DNA of 48,506 nt from an uncultured Alphaproteobacteria bacterium (GCA_944391465.1 CALXTS010000012.1:1-48506); one strand, 5' to 3'. Positions 1 to 9,325 are shown, counted from the first letter of the stretch. The notes: generated from the letters alone by a model not told the origin. Numbers and translations: made by a program.

Positions 1-198
1 TATAGTATTATTGAAACACGTCAAGATTTCACAGAAAACTTGATAAACGTATTGACCGAAGGTGCCGACAGCTTGACTTTGGCAGATATGAACGAAGAAT
101 CAGCCAATATGTTGGCATTGCAGACCAGACAGCAGCTTGCAATTAATGCGTTGTCATTATCATCACAAGCAAACCAGGCTGTATTGAGCTTGTTCTAA
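1..198 (+). CDS. fliC: Flagellin, C-terminal end (partial, 5' end outside window)
   Basis: The frame is open from base 1 and encodes 65 residues before TAA. The peptide ends in a helical heptad stretch containing ESANMLALQTRQQLAINA and finishing QANQAVLSLF. This is the conserved C-terminal D0 helix of flagellins, which packs in the filament core and carries the export and chaperone-recognition surface. It is followed at once by a strong terminator, so it is the last gene of its transcript. The flagellar genes from 2537 onward fit. Only the C-terminus is visible, so the flagellin paralogue cannot be told. Confidence 0.9.
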   Translation, partial: YSIIETRQDFTENLINVLTEGADSLTLADMNEESANMLALQTRQQLAINALSLSSQANQAVLSLF

Positions 199-220
199 TA
201 AATACGAACAAAACAAAAAT

Positions 221-253
221 AAAGCGGAAGTTTTCTTCCGCTTTATTTTTTTT
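221..253 (+). terminator. Rho-independent terminator after flagellin
   Basis: A 10-bp stem AAAGCGGAAG / CTTCCGCTTT closes a TTTT loop and is followed by a T-rich run. It lies 22 bases after the flagellin stop. Confidence 0.9.
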
Positions 254-360
254 ATGATTCGAACATAGAACTATCTGCGTAAGCAGGCGGATGTAAATAT
301 CCTAACCCAACCATCAGGCGTACGAAGCCTTTGAGCTTAGCGAATGTATTAGCTAACGGT
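254..360. repeat. Spacer with a row of small potential hairpins
   Basis: No gene is seen between the flagellin terminator and the accC terminator. Four short inverted repeats follow one another: CTGC-GTAA-GCAG, GGAT-N6-ATCC, AGGC-N7-GCCT and TTAGC-N10-GCTAA. They are individually weak. The layout loosely recalls the much stronger hairpin run at 45635-45762, including loops containing TAA, but sequence identity between the two is minimal. The call is tentative. Confidence 0.25.
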
Positions 361-395
361 AAAAAGAAAGCCCTCTGACTTCTGAGGGCTTTCTC
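361..395 (-). terminator. Rho-independent terminator of accBC
   Basis: On the minus strand an 11-bp stem (AGAAAGCCCTC / GAGGGCTTTCT) is followed by TTTTT. It starts 16 bases after the accC stop. Confidence 0.9.
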
Positions 396-410
396 TATAA
401 ACGGCAAATA

Positions 411-1763
411 TTACTTCTCTTGCTTTTCTTTTTCCATAAAGTGTTCAAGCCAATGAATATTGTATTGTCCATCAATAAATTCAGCCTGAGAAATAATTTT
501 TTGTTGCAAAGGAATAGTTGTTTTTACACCTTCAATAACAAATTCTTCCAGAGCTCGTCTCAAGCGCATTAAAGAAGCATTTCTTGTTTTCCCGCTCACG
601 ATTAATTTGGCAATCATGCTGTCATAAAAAGGCGGAATGCTATAGCCTGAATAAATCTCTGAATCAACACGAATTCCCAAGCCTCCCGGAGCATGCCATT
701 CGGTAATTTTCCCCGGACAAGGAGCAAATGTTTCAGGGTCTTCAGCGTTGATTCGGCATTCAATGGCATGTCCGCTGAAGGTAACATCTTTTTGCTCATA
801 ACCGAGTGCGGCACCGCTGGCGATTCTGATTTGTTCTCTGACAATATCGATACCAGTAACGGCTTCCGTAATCGGGTGCTCTACTTGCAAACGGGTGTTC
901 ATTTCAAGGAAATAGAACTTACCGTCTTCATACAAAAATTCCAATGTTCCGGCGTTAGTGTATCCGATTTTTTCAATAGCTTTACGGACAATCTCTCCGA
1001 TTTCTTGGCGTTGTTGGAAATTAAGCGCCGGAGACGGAGTTTCTTCAATAACCTTTTGGTTATTTCTTTGAATAGAACAATCACGTTCTCCCAAATGAAC
1101 AACATGTCCGTATTTATCAGCCAACACTTGCATTTCAATATGACGCGGTTTTTGCAAATATTTTTCCATATAGACCACATCACTCGGAAAAGCCGCTTTG
1201 GCTTCTGCCTTGGCCATGGTATAAGCCTCGCCGATTTCTTCATCGTTAAAAGCGATTTTCATACCTTTTCCGCCGCCGCCGTCTTTAGCTTTAATAATAA
1301 CCGGATATCCGATTTTATTAGCCCATTCTTTTGCGTGTTCAATGTTTTCCAGTGCGGGGCTTCCCGGAGTAACCGGCAAACCGGCTTCTATAGCGGCTTT
1401 GCGCGCAGAAATTTTATCGCCCATTAAACGCATTTGTTCTGCGGTCGGACCGATAAAAGTAATCCCGTGCTCTTCAACCATTTCGGCAAAGTCTGCATTT
1501 TCAGACAGAAAGCCGAACCCCGGATGAATGGCATCAGCTCCGGTAATTAAAGCCGCAGAAATGATGGCAGATTTATTTAAATAAGAATCAGAGGAGCGAG
1601 CAGGTCCGATGCAGACCGCCTCATCAGCCAAACGAACATGCATGGCATTAGCATCAGCCTCGGAATGTACCGCAACGGTTTTAATTCCCATTTCACGACA
1701 TGCTCTGTGAATTCTTAAAGCAACTTCTCCGCGGTTAGCAATTAATACTTTTTCAAACATCAT
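411..1763 (-). CDS. accC: Acetyl-CoA carboxylase, biotin carboxylase subunit
   Basis: This ATP-grasp enzyme carboxylates the biotin of AccB using ATP and bicarbonate, the first half-reaction of malonyl-CoA formation for fatty acid synthesis. It is 450 residues, the usual length. The N-terminal domain begins FEKVLIANRGEVALRI. The glycine-rich ATP-binding loop (AKDGGGGKGM) lies near residue 160. The metal/bicarbonate region has EMNTRLQVEHPITEAVTG near residue 290, and a biotin carboxylase C-terminal domain follows. It sits 22 bases downstream of accB in a two-gene operon. Two adjacent ATG codons are possible starts; the first is better spaced from an upstream AGGA and was kept. Confidence 0.97.
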   Translation of the reverse strand: MMFEKVLIANRGEVALRIHRACREMGIKTVAVHSEADANAMHVRLADEAVCIGPARSSDSYLNKSAIISAALITGADAIHPGFGFLSENADFAEMVEEHGITFIGPTAEQMRLMGDKISARKAAIEAGLPVTPGSPALENIEHAKEWANKIGYPVIIKAKDGGGGKGMKIAFNDEEIGEAYTMAKAEAKAAFPSDVVYMEKYLQKPRHIEMQVLADKYGHVVHLGERDCSIQRNNQKVIEETPSPALNFQQRQEIGEIVRKAIEKIGYTNAGTLEFLYEDGKFYFLEMNTRLQVEHPITEAVTGIDIVREQIRIASGAALGYEQKDVTFSGHAIECRINAEDPETFAPCPGKITEWHAPGGLGIRVDSEIYSGYSIPPFYDSMIAKLIVSGKTRNASLMRLRRALEEFVIEGVKTTIPLQQKIISQAEFIDGQYNIHWLEHFMEKEKQEK

Positions 1764-1785
1764 TTAATCCTAAAAAGTTACACCC

Positions 1786-2271
1786 TTATTCAATAATAAC
1801 TAACGGTTCACCGTATTCGACAGGATCACCGGCTTCAACCAAAATTTTAGAAACGGTACCGGATTTATGAGCTTTAACGGGATTAAAAGTTTTCATGGCT
1901 TCAATCAAGCAAACAATATCTCCTTCTTTAACACTGTCGCCGACTTTAACATAATTAGGTGTATTAGGGTCAGCAGAAAGATAAACAACACCGACCATCG
2001 GAGATTTAACGGCGTTAGGGCTTTTAGAGTAATCTTTGTCAGCCGCGGGAGCCGGAAGCGGCGCAGCGGGAAGCGGAGCCGGAGGTGGCAAAGGAGCTCC
2101 GGATACCGGAGCAATCGGAGCCGGAGTCATAACTTGAGTCATGATGCCTTTATTTTCTCGAGTAAGACAAATACGGCATCCTTCGTCTTCATATTCAAGC
2201 TCGGTAAGATTATTTTTATCCAAAATCTCGGCAAGTTTACCGATAATTTTAGTATCTAAAGGGTTTGACAT
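1786..2271 (-). CDS. accB: Acetyl-CoA carboxylase, biotin carboxyl carrier protein
   Basis: It carries the biotin that shuttles carboxylate between AccC and the AccAD transferase. The 161-residue protein has an N-terminal dimerisation segment, an Ala/Pro linker at about residues 48-78 and a C-terminal biotinyl domain. The biotinylation site is EAMKTFN with Lys127. EAMKT rather than EAMKM is common in alphaproteobacteria. It is the first gene of accB-accC, with a sigma-70-type promoter about 55 bases upstream. The accA and accD genes are not in the window. Confidence 0.96.
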   Translation of the reverse strand: MSNPLDTKIIGKLAEILDKNNLTELEYEDEGCRICLTRENKGIMTQVMTPAPIAPVSGAPLPPPAPLPAAPLPAPAADKDYSKSPNAVKSPMVGVVYLSADPNTPNYVKVGDSVKEGDIVCLIEAMKTFNPVKAHKSGTVSKILVEAGDPVEYGEPLVIIE

Positions 2272-2323
2272 AAGATTTCTCTCTTTCTTAAAAGTTACAT
2301 TAATAAATCAAAATTCTTGCTCT

Positions 2324-2352
2324 TTAATACCCCGTTTTTGCAAAAAATACAA
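2324..2352 (-). promoter_or_regulatory. Predicted sigma-70-type promoter of accBC
   Basis: On the minus strand TTGTAT (2347-2352) and TATTAA (2324-2329) are separated by exactly 17 bases. They sit about 50 bases before the accB start. This is motif matching only. Confidence 0.5.
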
Positions 2353-2483
2353 CAAAAATAATCATTTTTAAGCAAAAATAGCTCGAAAACGCTCAAAAAA
2401 TGCAAAAATGTGTATAATTTCAAAAAATTAAAAATAGGAGCTGATTGTTAAAAAAATAAATAAAAAGAAACACAATTAAAAAA

Positions 2484-2499
2484 TGGCACGGTTATTGCA
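2484..2499 (+). promoter_or_regulatory. Sigma-54 (RpoN) promoter of the hook block
   Basis: TGGCACG-N4-TTGCA is a perfect match to the -24/-12 sigma-54 consensus and lies 38 bases upstream of the fliK start. A sigma-54 activator of the FlbD type is encoded at 11507, which makes flagellar control by RpoN the likely reading. Confidence 0.88.
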
Positions 2500-2536
2500 T
2501 TTAACAATGTAGCGTAATTTTGCAGGGAATAAAACA

Positions 2537-4381
2537 ATGGAAATTAAAGATTTAAATAATGTTAGTCAAAATCTCTTCATAAAGAACAATGTAACAAATG
2601 TTTTGACATCATCAGTGTTGGGTGCCGGATTTGCTGACTTATTAAATCAAACAACAGACGTAATTCTTCAAAAAACGGAGAATGTAGCTGATTCCGACAT
2701 AAAAATTAGGCCGGAAAATAACCGATATGATGAAATCAAAGCAGAAGCCGATATTAAGAATACGGATAGTAAAGAGAATGTATCGACAAATAAAGAATCT
2801 CCGGCGAAAGATGCGGATAAAAAGGCTGATGGAAAAAAAGATGCTGTTGATGAAAAAAATAATGAAAAACCTGTAAAAAACAAAAAAGAAAAAACAGCAG
2901 ATGTGGCTGCGGAAAATGTTCAAAATGTTCAAGGGAATCAAAATCCCGTATCTGAAGATGAAAAGGCGTCGGGAACTTTAGTGAGTGATGGAGCAGCGGA
3001 AGTAAAAGAGGCTGAAAGTATTTCGGCAGATGCTCAGATTCCGACACAAATGGTAAAAGAAAATTTTTCGAATGTTTTACAGCCTCAAATTGAATTAAAA
3101 AATTTGGTGGAGCAAAATCCTCAGATTGTAAATGAAGTTATTCAATCTTTAGGCGTTGATGTAGTTGTAAATGAATTTGGTTTTGCGTTGGCAGATGAAA
3201 GTATGAATTTGCAGGCATTGGCAGGAATGCCGGAAGTGACAGTTTTAAACGCTGACGGAAAAATTCAAACAATGAGCGGCGAAGCGTTGGTAAATAAACT
3301 CCAATCAATTGGTGTGGATATGAAACTTCCGCAAATATCTTTACCGGAAGCTATGGGCGGTATAGAGTTGCCACAAGAAATTGTTTCGGAATTTGTTCGT
3401 ATGTCTGAAGGTTCTGGAAAACAAATTTCTGTATCTGCGGACAATATAAATACTGCAAACAAAGTAACATATAATGATGAAAATATAGCCCTTCAGGCGG
3501 TTTCACTTGATGAAAAGGTTGCGGTAGAAAAACCATTAAAAGTATCTGTAGAAATAAAAGATGAGAAGGCGTCAGTGTCCTCAGACGGGCAATTAATTGA
3601 AAACACGCTCGAGCTGGCAGAGGCTGTCGATGCTGTAGAAGGCTCGGATAAACAGTCTTTTGTAAAGCAAGGAGAAGGGGAGCATTCTCTGCGTTTGAGT
3701 GGTAAAGAAAATGCTCAGTCTTCTATTCAAAATAATAATATTGGTAATCCCTCAAATGCATATGCTGCGGTGAATAATGCGGCAGGGGTAACGGAGCAAG
3801 TGGCAGATGTATCTGGTAAGATTGCCGGTAAAGAAATGGGGGCTTTTTCAAATAGCTCGTCTGGAAATGCGGCGCACTCTGCTTTAATGGGGAATGAGTT
3901 TGCTCAGGTTGCTAAAAATGAAGGAGCTAAGAACCCCGTGGAAACATCTTTCCGAGACATCTATAAAGGAATGAGTAGAGAGGCTGTGGAGCAGGTAAAG
4001 GTAAATATTACCAAATCAGCAGTTAAAGGTACTGATAAAATTGATATTCAGTTAAAGCCTGAGGATTTAGGGCATATTCAAATCAAAATGCAGATTAAAG
4101 ACGGAAAATTGCAGGCTCACATCATAGCTAGTCGTCCGGAGACGATGGATATGCTGCAAAAAGAAGTTCAGAGCTTGGAAAGAGCTTTTAATGATGCAGG
4201 ATTTGAAACAGACGAAGGAAGTCTTACATTTAGCTTCAATAAAGAAAATCAATCAGGTCAAGAGAGTGACGGAAACACAAAACTTCGCCATTTTATAGGA
4301 GAAATGCTGGAAAACGAAACATCGGAAGAAATGGCGAATGATAATTGGAGCTATACCAACGGAGTTAATATTCGAGTTTAG
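2537..4381 (+). CDS. fliK: Flagellar hook-length control protein FliK
   Basis: FliK is the secreted ruler that measures hook length and triggers the export-specificity switch through FlhB. The 614-residue protein has a long, Lys/Glu-rich, low-complexity N-terminal and central region, as is usual for FliK. Its C-terminal Flg_hook domain lies at about residues 485-580 and includes IDIQLKPEDLGHIQIKMQI and the following helix ETMDMLQKEVQSLERAF. It is first in a sigma-54-driven block with flgD and flgE. The start ATG is preceded by AGGGAA at good spacing. Similarity is confined to the C-terminal domain, as expected for the family. Confidence 0.9.
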   Translation: MEIKDLNNVSQNLFIKNNVTNVLTSSVLGAGFADLLNQTTDVILQKTENVADSDIKIRPENNRYDEIKAEADIKNTDSKENVSTNKESPAKDADKKADGKKDAVDEKNNEKPVKNKKEKTADVAAENVQNVQGNQNPVSEDEKASGTLVSDGAAEVKEAESISADAQIPTQMVKENFSNVLQPQIELKNLVEQNPQIVNEVIQSLGVDVVVNEFGFALADESMNLQALAGMPEVTVLNADGKIQTMSGEALVNKLQSIGVDMKLPQISLPEAMGGIELPQEIVSEFVRMSEGSGKQISVSADNINTANKVTYNDENIALQAVSLDEKVAVEKPLKVSVEIKDEKASVSSDGQLIENTLELAEAVDAVEGSDKQSFVKQGEGEHSLRLSGKENAQSSIQNNNIGNPSNAYAAVNNAAGVTEQVADVSGKIAGKEMGAFSNSSSGNAAHSALMGNEFAQVAKNEGAKNPVETSFRDIYKGMSREAVEQVKVNITKSAVKGTDKIDIQLKPEDLGHIQIKMQIKDGKLQAHIIASRPETMDMLQKEVQSLERAFNDAGFETDEGSLTFSFNKENQSGQESDGNTKLRHFIGEMLENETSEEMANDNWSYTNGVNIRV

Positions 4382-4399
4382 GTTTAGGGGAGAACCGAG

Positions 4400-5167
4400 A
4401 TGACAGACATTAGCGCAATAACAGGTATGACGTCAAATACGACAAGTACCACCAATTCAAGTCAGCAGACATTATCTGCGGATATGAATACATTTTTAAC
4501 CTTGTTGACAACGCAATTGAAGTATCAGGATCCGTTAGATCCGATGGATACGGCAGAATTTACCAATCAGTTGGTACAATATTCATCTGTTGAACAGGCA
4601 ATCCAAACGAACTCAAAATTAGACAGCTTGTTAAGTTTAAATATATCTAATTTGGGTGCGCAAGCGGTTTCATACATAGGAAAAACAGCGCAAGTTTTGG
4701 GCGATGTAATGCCGTTGCAAAACGGTGTTGCCAAGGCTGCTTACACATTGAATAAAGATGTAACTTCAGTCAGCATCATGGTTAAAGATATGAATGGAAA
4801 AGTTGTTTATTCAACAACGGGAGAAACCACATCGGGTACGCATGAGTTTGATTGGGATGGAAAAGATTCTAACGGAAATCAGTTAGAAGACGGAGCATAT
4901 CAAATTGTGGTTTCGGCTAAAGTACCTAGCGGAGAGACTGAGGCGACGGTTACAACGACAGTATTCGGAAAAGTAACGGGAGTTGCCAGTGATAGTAACA
5001 ATATATATATCGGGCTTGGAGATTCTGTAACAGCCACGCTCGGAGATATCGTTACCATGCGAGATGATGATTATTTTGATAAGAAAAAGCCGGAAACAGG
5101 GGGAGATTCGAGTGGAGAAAGCTCTGGAGAAGATTCTTCTGAAGGTGAAAACACGGAAAGTGTATAA
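4400..5167 (+). CDS. flgD: Flagellar hook assembly (capping) protein FlgD
   Basis: FlgD caps the growing hook and allows FlgE subunits to polymerise. The 255-residue protein carries the family signature MNTFLTLLTTQLKYQDPLDP at about residues 30-50. A C-terminal FlgD Ig-like part follows, with DWDGKDSNGNQLEDGAY near residue 155. The last ~30 residues form a Ser/Gly/Glu-rich acidic tail that is not part of the core fold. It lies 18 bases after fliK and 51 bases before flgE. A second sigma-54 promoter sits in the latter gap, so flgE can also be transcribed separately. Confidence 0.95.
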   Translation: MTDISAITGMTSNTTSTTNSSQQTLSADMNTFLTLLTTQLKYQDPLDPMDTAEFTNQLVQYSSVEQAIQTNSKLDSLLSLNISNLGAQAVSYIGKTAQVLGDVMPLQNGVAKAAYTLNKDVTSVSIMVKDMNGKVVYSTTGETTSGTHEFDWDGKDSNGNQLEDGAYQIVVSAKVPSGETEATVTTTVFGKVTGVASDSNNIYIGLGDSVTATLGDIVTMRDDDYFDKKKPETGGDSSGESSGEDSSEGENTESV

Positions 5168-5171
5168 AAAT

Positions 5172-5187
5172 TGGCATGATAATTGCA
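5172..5187 (+). promoter_or_regulatory. Sigma-54 (RpoN) promoter of flgE
   Basis: TGGCATG-N4-TTGCA matches the -24/-12 consensus with one change and starts 31 bases upstream of the flgE ATG. A more 5' in-frame ATG (5183) overlaps this promoter and would not be on the transcript, which supports the start at 5219. Confidence 0.85.
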
Positions 5188-5218
5188 TGGTAATTGTAAA
5201 AGTTTTAGGAGAAAGAAA

Positions 5219-7486
5219 ATGAGTCTATTTGGAGCATTGCAATCAGGAATTTCCGGCTTGGCATCGCAATCAAATTCGATGGCGTCAATTTCTGATAATA
5301 TTTCAAACGTAAACACCATCGGTTACAAAAATAACAATGTTAGTTTTTCAACCTTGGTGACCAAACAAACATCAAGCAACTATTATTCGGCAGGCGGTGT
5401 TCAACCTGTTTCAAAACAATATGTCAACGCGCAGGGGCTTTTGGCGGCAAATTCTTCCTCAACGGCCTTGGGTATCAGTGGAAGTGGATTCTTTGTTGTT
5501 AATACTTCTGCCAACCCCGGAGCAAGCGATACTTGGGCATATACGCGCGCCGGAGACTTTGATGTAGATAATCAAGGGTATCTGAAAAATAGTAGTGGCT
5601 TTTATTTGCAGGGATGGACATTGCTCCCGTGGAATAATGATCCGAATGCAACAGTCGTAAATATCAATGGTATTAACTATATGAAAGCATATTATGATGC
5701 AAATGGTAATACCGTTTTGGTAAATGATAACACGATTGATGCCAGCAACTTAAAGCCGATTAACTTGAAAACCATTGGTGGAACAGCATCGGCCACACAG
5801 CAAATCAGTCTTGGTGGTAACTTGCCGTCAGATTCTGAGGTTTATGATCCTAGTGTTCCGAGTGCCGGCGGTAAATATTCTTTCAATGCCTTGATTTACG
5901 ATAGCTTAGGTAATTCAAGCAATGTTAGTATGAATTACATTAAACAAGGTTCAAATTCTTGGGGAATGACAACTTCAATCCCAAGCGGTGCGGCAACAAT
6001 TACCTTGTCCGGCAGCCGAGAGACCACCAATGCAACGGATGATGTGTATTATGCAGCCGGACAACTTGAGTTTTCATCTATTCCGAAAAATGGATCAACC
6101 ATAACCATTACGGATGAAACAACGGGAACACCTGTAGTCTTTGAATTTGTAGAAGATATTGCAAATGTCCAACCTCCGTTGAACTTAGATGATCCGACAC
6201 ATCGCTATGTTGAAATAAAAAATGGCATTATGTCATCAAGCGATGTTGTAACCAATTTGGTTGAACAAATGAAAATTGCTCTACCGGGAGCAAATCGTTT
6301 TACGGCAGACAGCTCTCGCGTAGTTATTGAGCAGTCAACCGGCGGCGGAGCGTTGACGATTGATGCCAGCAAGACTTTGGCTTGTGTCCAGTCTTCAGCT
6401 AATCCGGTGGTTGAAACGGGAATTCCGACCGGTATCTTTACCATTCAGGCAATCAGCAAAGATATTAAAAACTCTGCCAGCATATCATTTACGGGAGATG
6501 TTGCCGATTATTATAATGCAGAAATCGTTCTCGGCGGAATAACCTACACATTTAAAAACGGTGGAGCCAATGTTGATAATCATGAAATTGATATCAGCGA
6601 GTGTGAAACAACAGCAGATGTCGTTGCAGCATTAGTTAATATGGCTAAATCAGGATTGGCTGATCAAGGAGAGTTAAATGCCAGTGGATATACTTTAGAA
6701 TTTTATCCGTCAACCACTGGAGGAGAAGTTGAATTTGACTTTAGCGGCATAAAGGCAGGCTTACTTAAAGGTGAGGTTCGCAGCACGACAGTTGATGGCC
6801 AAGGAAAAGTCACTTCAAGTAAATGGTTAAGCGATGACCAAATCCGTGCAGCGGCATTTACAATGAGTAATAAGTTTATGGTAAACACGGTGGATACTGA
6901 AACCGGCTCAATTGTACCTGCAGTAAGGTTTAATGCCGATGGAACACCAAAATATTTCTTTGTTGACGATATGTCTATCCAATGGGCAAACGGTGCTCAA
7001 AATATGGATAACGGAGAAAAGCAAGGAACATCAATTAACTTGATTATGGGTAATGCCGGAACCAATGATGGTTTGACCAGTTTGGCAGGTTCTTTCAATA
7101 CCAACTATATTAACCAAGATGGTGCAACATTCGGAAGTTATGCCGGTGTAAGTATTGACGAGAGCGGCGTTGTAACAGCATTGTTTGATAACGGAGAAAC
7201 CAAACCGATAGCGATTTTACCGATAGCTACCTTTGCCAACCCGAACGGATTGAGTTCGTTAACAGGTAACGCGTGGATTGAAACGGATTACTCTGGTCAG
7301 GCCCTTCTCAAAACCGGTGGAACAAACGGTGCCGGAAAAGTTACAGCCAACTCTTTAGAGCAATCAACCGTTGACTTGGCAACCGAGTTTTCCAACATGA
7401 TTGTAACTCAAAGAGCTTATTCAGCGGCGACCAAAATCATTACAACAGCCGATGAAATGTTAGATGAATTAACCAGAATGACCTAG
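5219..7486 (+). CDS. flgE: Flagellar hook protein FlgE
   Basis: FlgE is the structural subunit of the hook, the universal joint between rod and filament. It opens with SLFGALQSGISGLASQSNSM and a nearby ISDNISNVNTIGYKNN, the conserved rod/hook N-terminal helix. It ends with VDLATEFSNMIVTQRAYSAA, the matching C-terminal helix. At 755 residues it is much longer than the ~400 of enteric FlgE, so extra surface domains are inserted in the centre. The start was moved to the ATG preceded by AGGAG (5207-5211), because the upstream in-frame ATG lies in the sigma-54 promoter. Confidence 0.95.
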   Translation: MSLFGALQSGISGLASQSNSMASISDNISNVNTIGYKNNNVSFSTLVTKQTSSNYYSAGGVQPVSKQYVNAQGLLAANSSSTALGISGSGFFVVNTSANPGASDTWAYTRAGDFDVDNQGYLKNSSGFYLQGWTLLPWNNDPNATVVNINGINYMKAYYDANGNTVLVNDNTIDASNLKPINLKTIGGTASATQQISLGGNLPSDSEVYDPSVPSAGGKYSFNALIYDSLGNSSNVSMNYIKQGSNSWGMTTSIPSGAATITLSGSRETTNATDDVYYAAGQLEFSSIPKNGSTITITDETTGTPVVFEFVEDIANVQPPLNLDDPTHRYVEIKNGIMSSSDVVTNLVEQMKIALPGANRFTADSSRVVIEQSTGGGALTIDASKTLACVQSSANPVVETGIPTGIFTIQAISKDIKNSASISFTGDVADYYNAEIVLGGITYTFKNGGANVDNHEIDISECETTADVVAALVNMAKSGLADQGELNASGYTLEFYPSTTGGEVEFDFSGIKAGLLKGEVRSTTVDGQGKVTSSKWLSDDQIRAAAFTMSNKFMVNTVDTETGSIVPAVRFNADGTPKYFFVDDMSIQWANGAQNMDNGEKQGTSINLIMGNAGTNDGLTSLAGSFNTNYINQDGATFGSYAGVSIDESGVVTALFDNGETKPIAILPIATFANPNGLSSLTGNAWIETDYSGQALLKTGGTNGAGKVTANSLEQSTVDLATEFSNMIVTQRAYSAATKIITTADEMLDELTRMT

Positions 7487-7510
7487 TCATTTTACAGAAA
7501 GTAAAAGAAA

Positions 7511-7538
7511 AAATGCTCCGTTTTTCGGAGCATTTTTT
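7511..7538 (+). terminator. Rho-independent terminator after flgE
   Basis: An 8-bp stem ATGCTCCG / CGGAGCAT with a T5 loop is followed by TTTTTT. It separates the hook block from the fliF operon. Confidence 0.9.
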
Positions 7539-7709
7539 GTCTTTGAATTTAATTAAATCAGATTATGAAAAGGATATTCCCTGTGAATATCTCAATTTTC
7601 CGTTCACTAAAGCAGAAAATTAAGTTAAGAGTAAAAATAAATGGGGAATATATAGACTTGCCTTAAGATAAATATCTTGAGAAAGTCTGACATAAAATTG
7701 GGGAATAAA

Positions 7710-9314
7710 GTGAATAATTTATTGCAATCATTAAAATCATTGTCGCCCGGAAGACTTGCCGCAATAGCGGGGATATTGGTTTTTTTAATCGGATTTTTTA
7801 TTTATCTGGCCGTTAGAATGAATTCCGGAACCTATGCGGTTCTTTATACGGATTTAGAGTTAGAAGATGCCAAACAAATTGTATCAAAACTTGAAACAGC
7901 CAATGTAGAATATAAACTGTCTAAAAACGGTACGGAGATTCTGGTTCCGGAAGAGGTTGTTAATAAATTGCGTATTGATACGGCAGAAATTGCCATGGCC
8001 TCTCAAGGATCAAATGTCGGTTATGAGATTTTTGATAATACCGATGCGTTGGGTTCTACCAATTTTGTTCAAAATGTTAATTTAATCAGAGCTCTTGAGG
8101 GAGAGCTCGCACGTACGATTCGAGCTGTTGACAATATAAAGTCTGCAAGAGTTCATTTAGTTTTGCCCAAAAGAGAAATGTTCTCCCGAGAGGAGCAGAA
8201 ACCATCAGCTTCGGTAATGATAAAAACAATCAACGGTCCATTAGATGCCAAGAGTATTTTATCAATTCAAAAATTGGTTGCCGCAGCGGTTCCAAAGTTG
8301 GATATAAAAAGCATAGCAATAGTTGACAGTGCGGGAAATCTACTGACAGAAGACGGAGATAACAGCCAAAATATAATTAATGCAGAAAATGAGATGATGC
8401 GGATAACGCAAGAGAAAAAGCTCACCTCAAAACTGCAGGATATGCTTGAAAAAACCGTCGGAAAAGGGAAAGCACAGGCACAAGTTAATTTGGAAATGGA
8501 TTTTGATCAGGTTGTAACGAATGAAGAGATTTATGATCCGGATAGCAAAGTAGTACGTTCACAATCAACAATTTCAGAAGAAGGCCGTTCAACGGATAAT
8601 GTTAATCCGGTAACCGTAGATCAAAACATCCCGAACGGAGATGCAATTGTTTCAGGTTCAGGAGTCGTTAATCAGAATTCCAAAGTTGAAGAAACCATAA
8701 ATTATGAAATATCAAAAGTTGTTCGTAATAAAGTTCGTAATTCTGGTGTAATAAAACGGTTAACGGTAGCGGTAGCGGTTGATGGAATTTATGAATTAAA
8801 TGACGAAGGAGAGGAGGTGTATCGTAGCCGCACTCCTACGGAAATGGAGCAATTAAGTGCATTGGTAAAATCTGCCGTAGGTTATGATGCTAACCGTGGT
8901 GATAGTGTAGAGGTTGAGAATATACGCTTTGCATCAGCTAGATCAGCCAAGGCAACTGCGCCGGAAGAGTTGTACTTTGGCTTTACCAAAGAAGAATTAT
9001 TGCGAATAGCAGAAGGCCTAGGGGTTTCAATTGTTGCAATATTAGTTATCTTATTGGTAATCCGTCCGCTTATTAATAATGCCTTTGATACCGGAACGGG
9101 AACGGAGGGCGATAAACTCATCGGCAGTGAGGAAGATAATCTTCTTTTATCTAATTTCCTCAATAGTGATGAAGATGGAACGGAATTTGTTAATATGAAT
9201 AAAGTTGACGGAAGAATTAAGGTGTCTTCACTTAAAAAACTCAATAGTATTGTTGAGAAAAATCCGGATGCCGCAGTCAATATTATCCGCTCATGGTTAT
9301 ACAGTGATAATTAA
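7710..9314 (+). CDS. fliF: Flagellar MS-ring protein FliF
   Basis: FliF forms the membrane ring on which the basal body is built. The N-terminal membrane segment is LAAIAGILVFLIGFFIYLAV. The periplasmic YscJ/FliF and FliF C domains follow, with YAVLYTDLELEDAKQIVSKL near residue 45. The second membrane segment, LGVSIVAILVILLVI, is near residue 450. A cytoplasmic tail contacts FliG. I chose a GTG start at 7710 (534 residues) because GGGGAA precedes it at normal spacing; the in-frame TTG at 7677 has no ribosome binding site. It is first in the long flagellar operon. No clear sigma-54 promoter was found upstream. Confidence 0.94.
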   Translation: MNNLLQSLKSLSPGRLAAIAGILVFLIGFFIYLAVRMNSGTYAVLYTDLELEDAKQIVSKLETANVEYKLSKNGTEILVPEEVVNKLRIDTAEIAMASQGSNVGYEIFDNTDALGSTNFVQNVNLIRALEGELARTIRAVDNIKSARVHLVLPKREMFSREEQKPSASVMIKTINGPLDAKSILSIQKLVAAAVPKLDIKSIAIVDSAGNLLTEDGDNSQNIINAENEMMRITQEKKLTSKLQDMLEKTVGKGKAQAQVNLEMDFDQVVTNEEIYDPDSKVVRSQSTISEEGRSTDNVNPVTVDQNIPNGDAIVSGSGVVNQNSKVEETINYEISKVVRNKVRNSGVIKRLTVAVAVDGIYELNDEGEEVYRSRTPTEMEQLSALVKSAVGYDANRGDSVEVENIRFASARSAKATAPEELYFGFTKEELLRIAEGLGVSIVAILVILLVIRPLINNAFDTGTGTEGDKLIGSEEDNLLLSNFLNSDEDGTEFVNMNKVDGRIKVSSLKKLNSIVEKNPDAAVNIIRSWLYSDN

Positions 9315-9325
9315 GGTATAGAACA

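Noticed and set aside
693..1427. Long plus-strand open frame of 244 codons opposite accC
   Set aside because: It lies wholly antisense to a well-matched biotin carboxylase, has low-complexity composition and no ribosome binding site.
5183..5218. Upstream ATG for flgE
   Set aside because: It overlaps the -12 element of the sigma-54 promoter, and the ATG at 5219 has a proper AGGAG.
7641..7665. Possible sigma-54 promoter upstream of fliF (GGGG...TTGCC)
   Set aside because: The distance between the GG and GC elements is 13 or more bases instead of 10.
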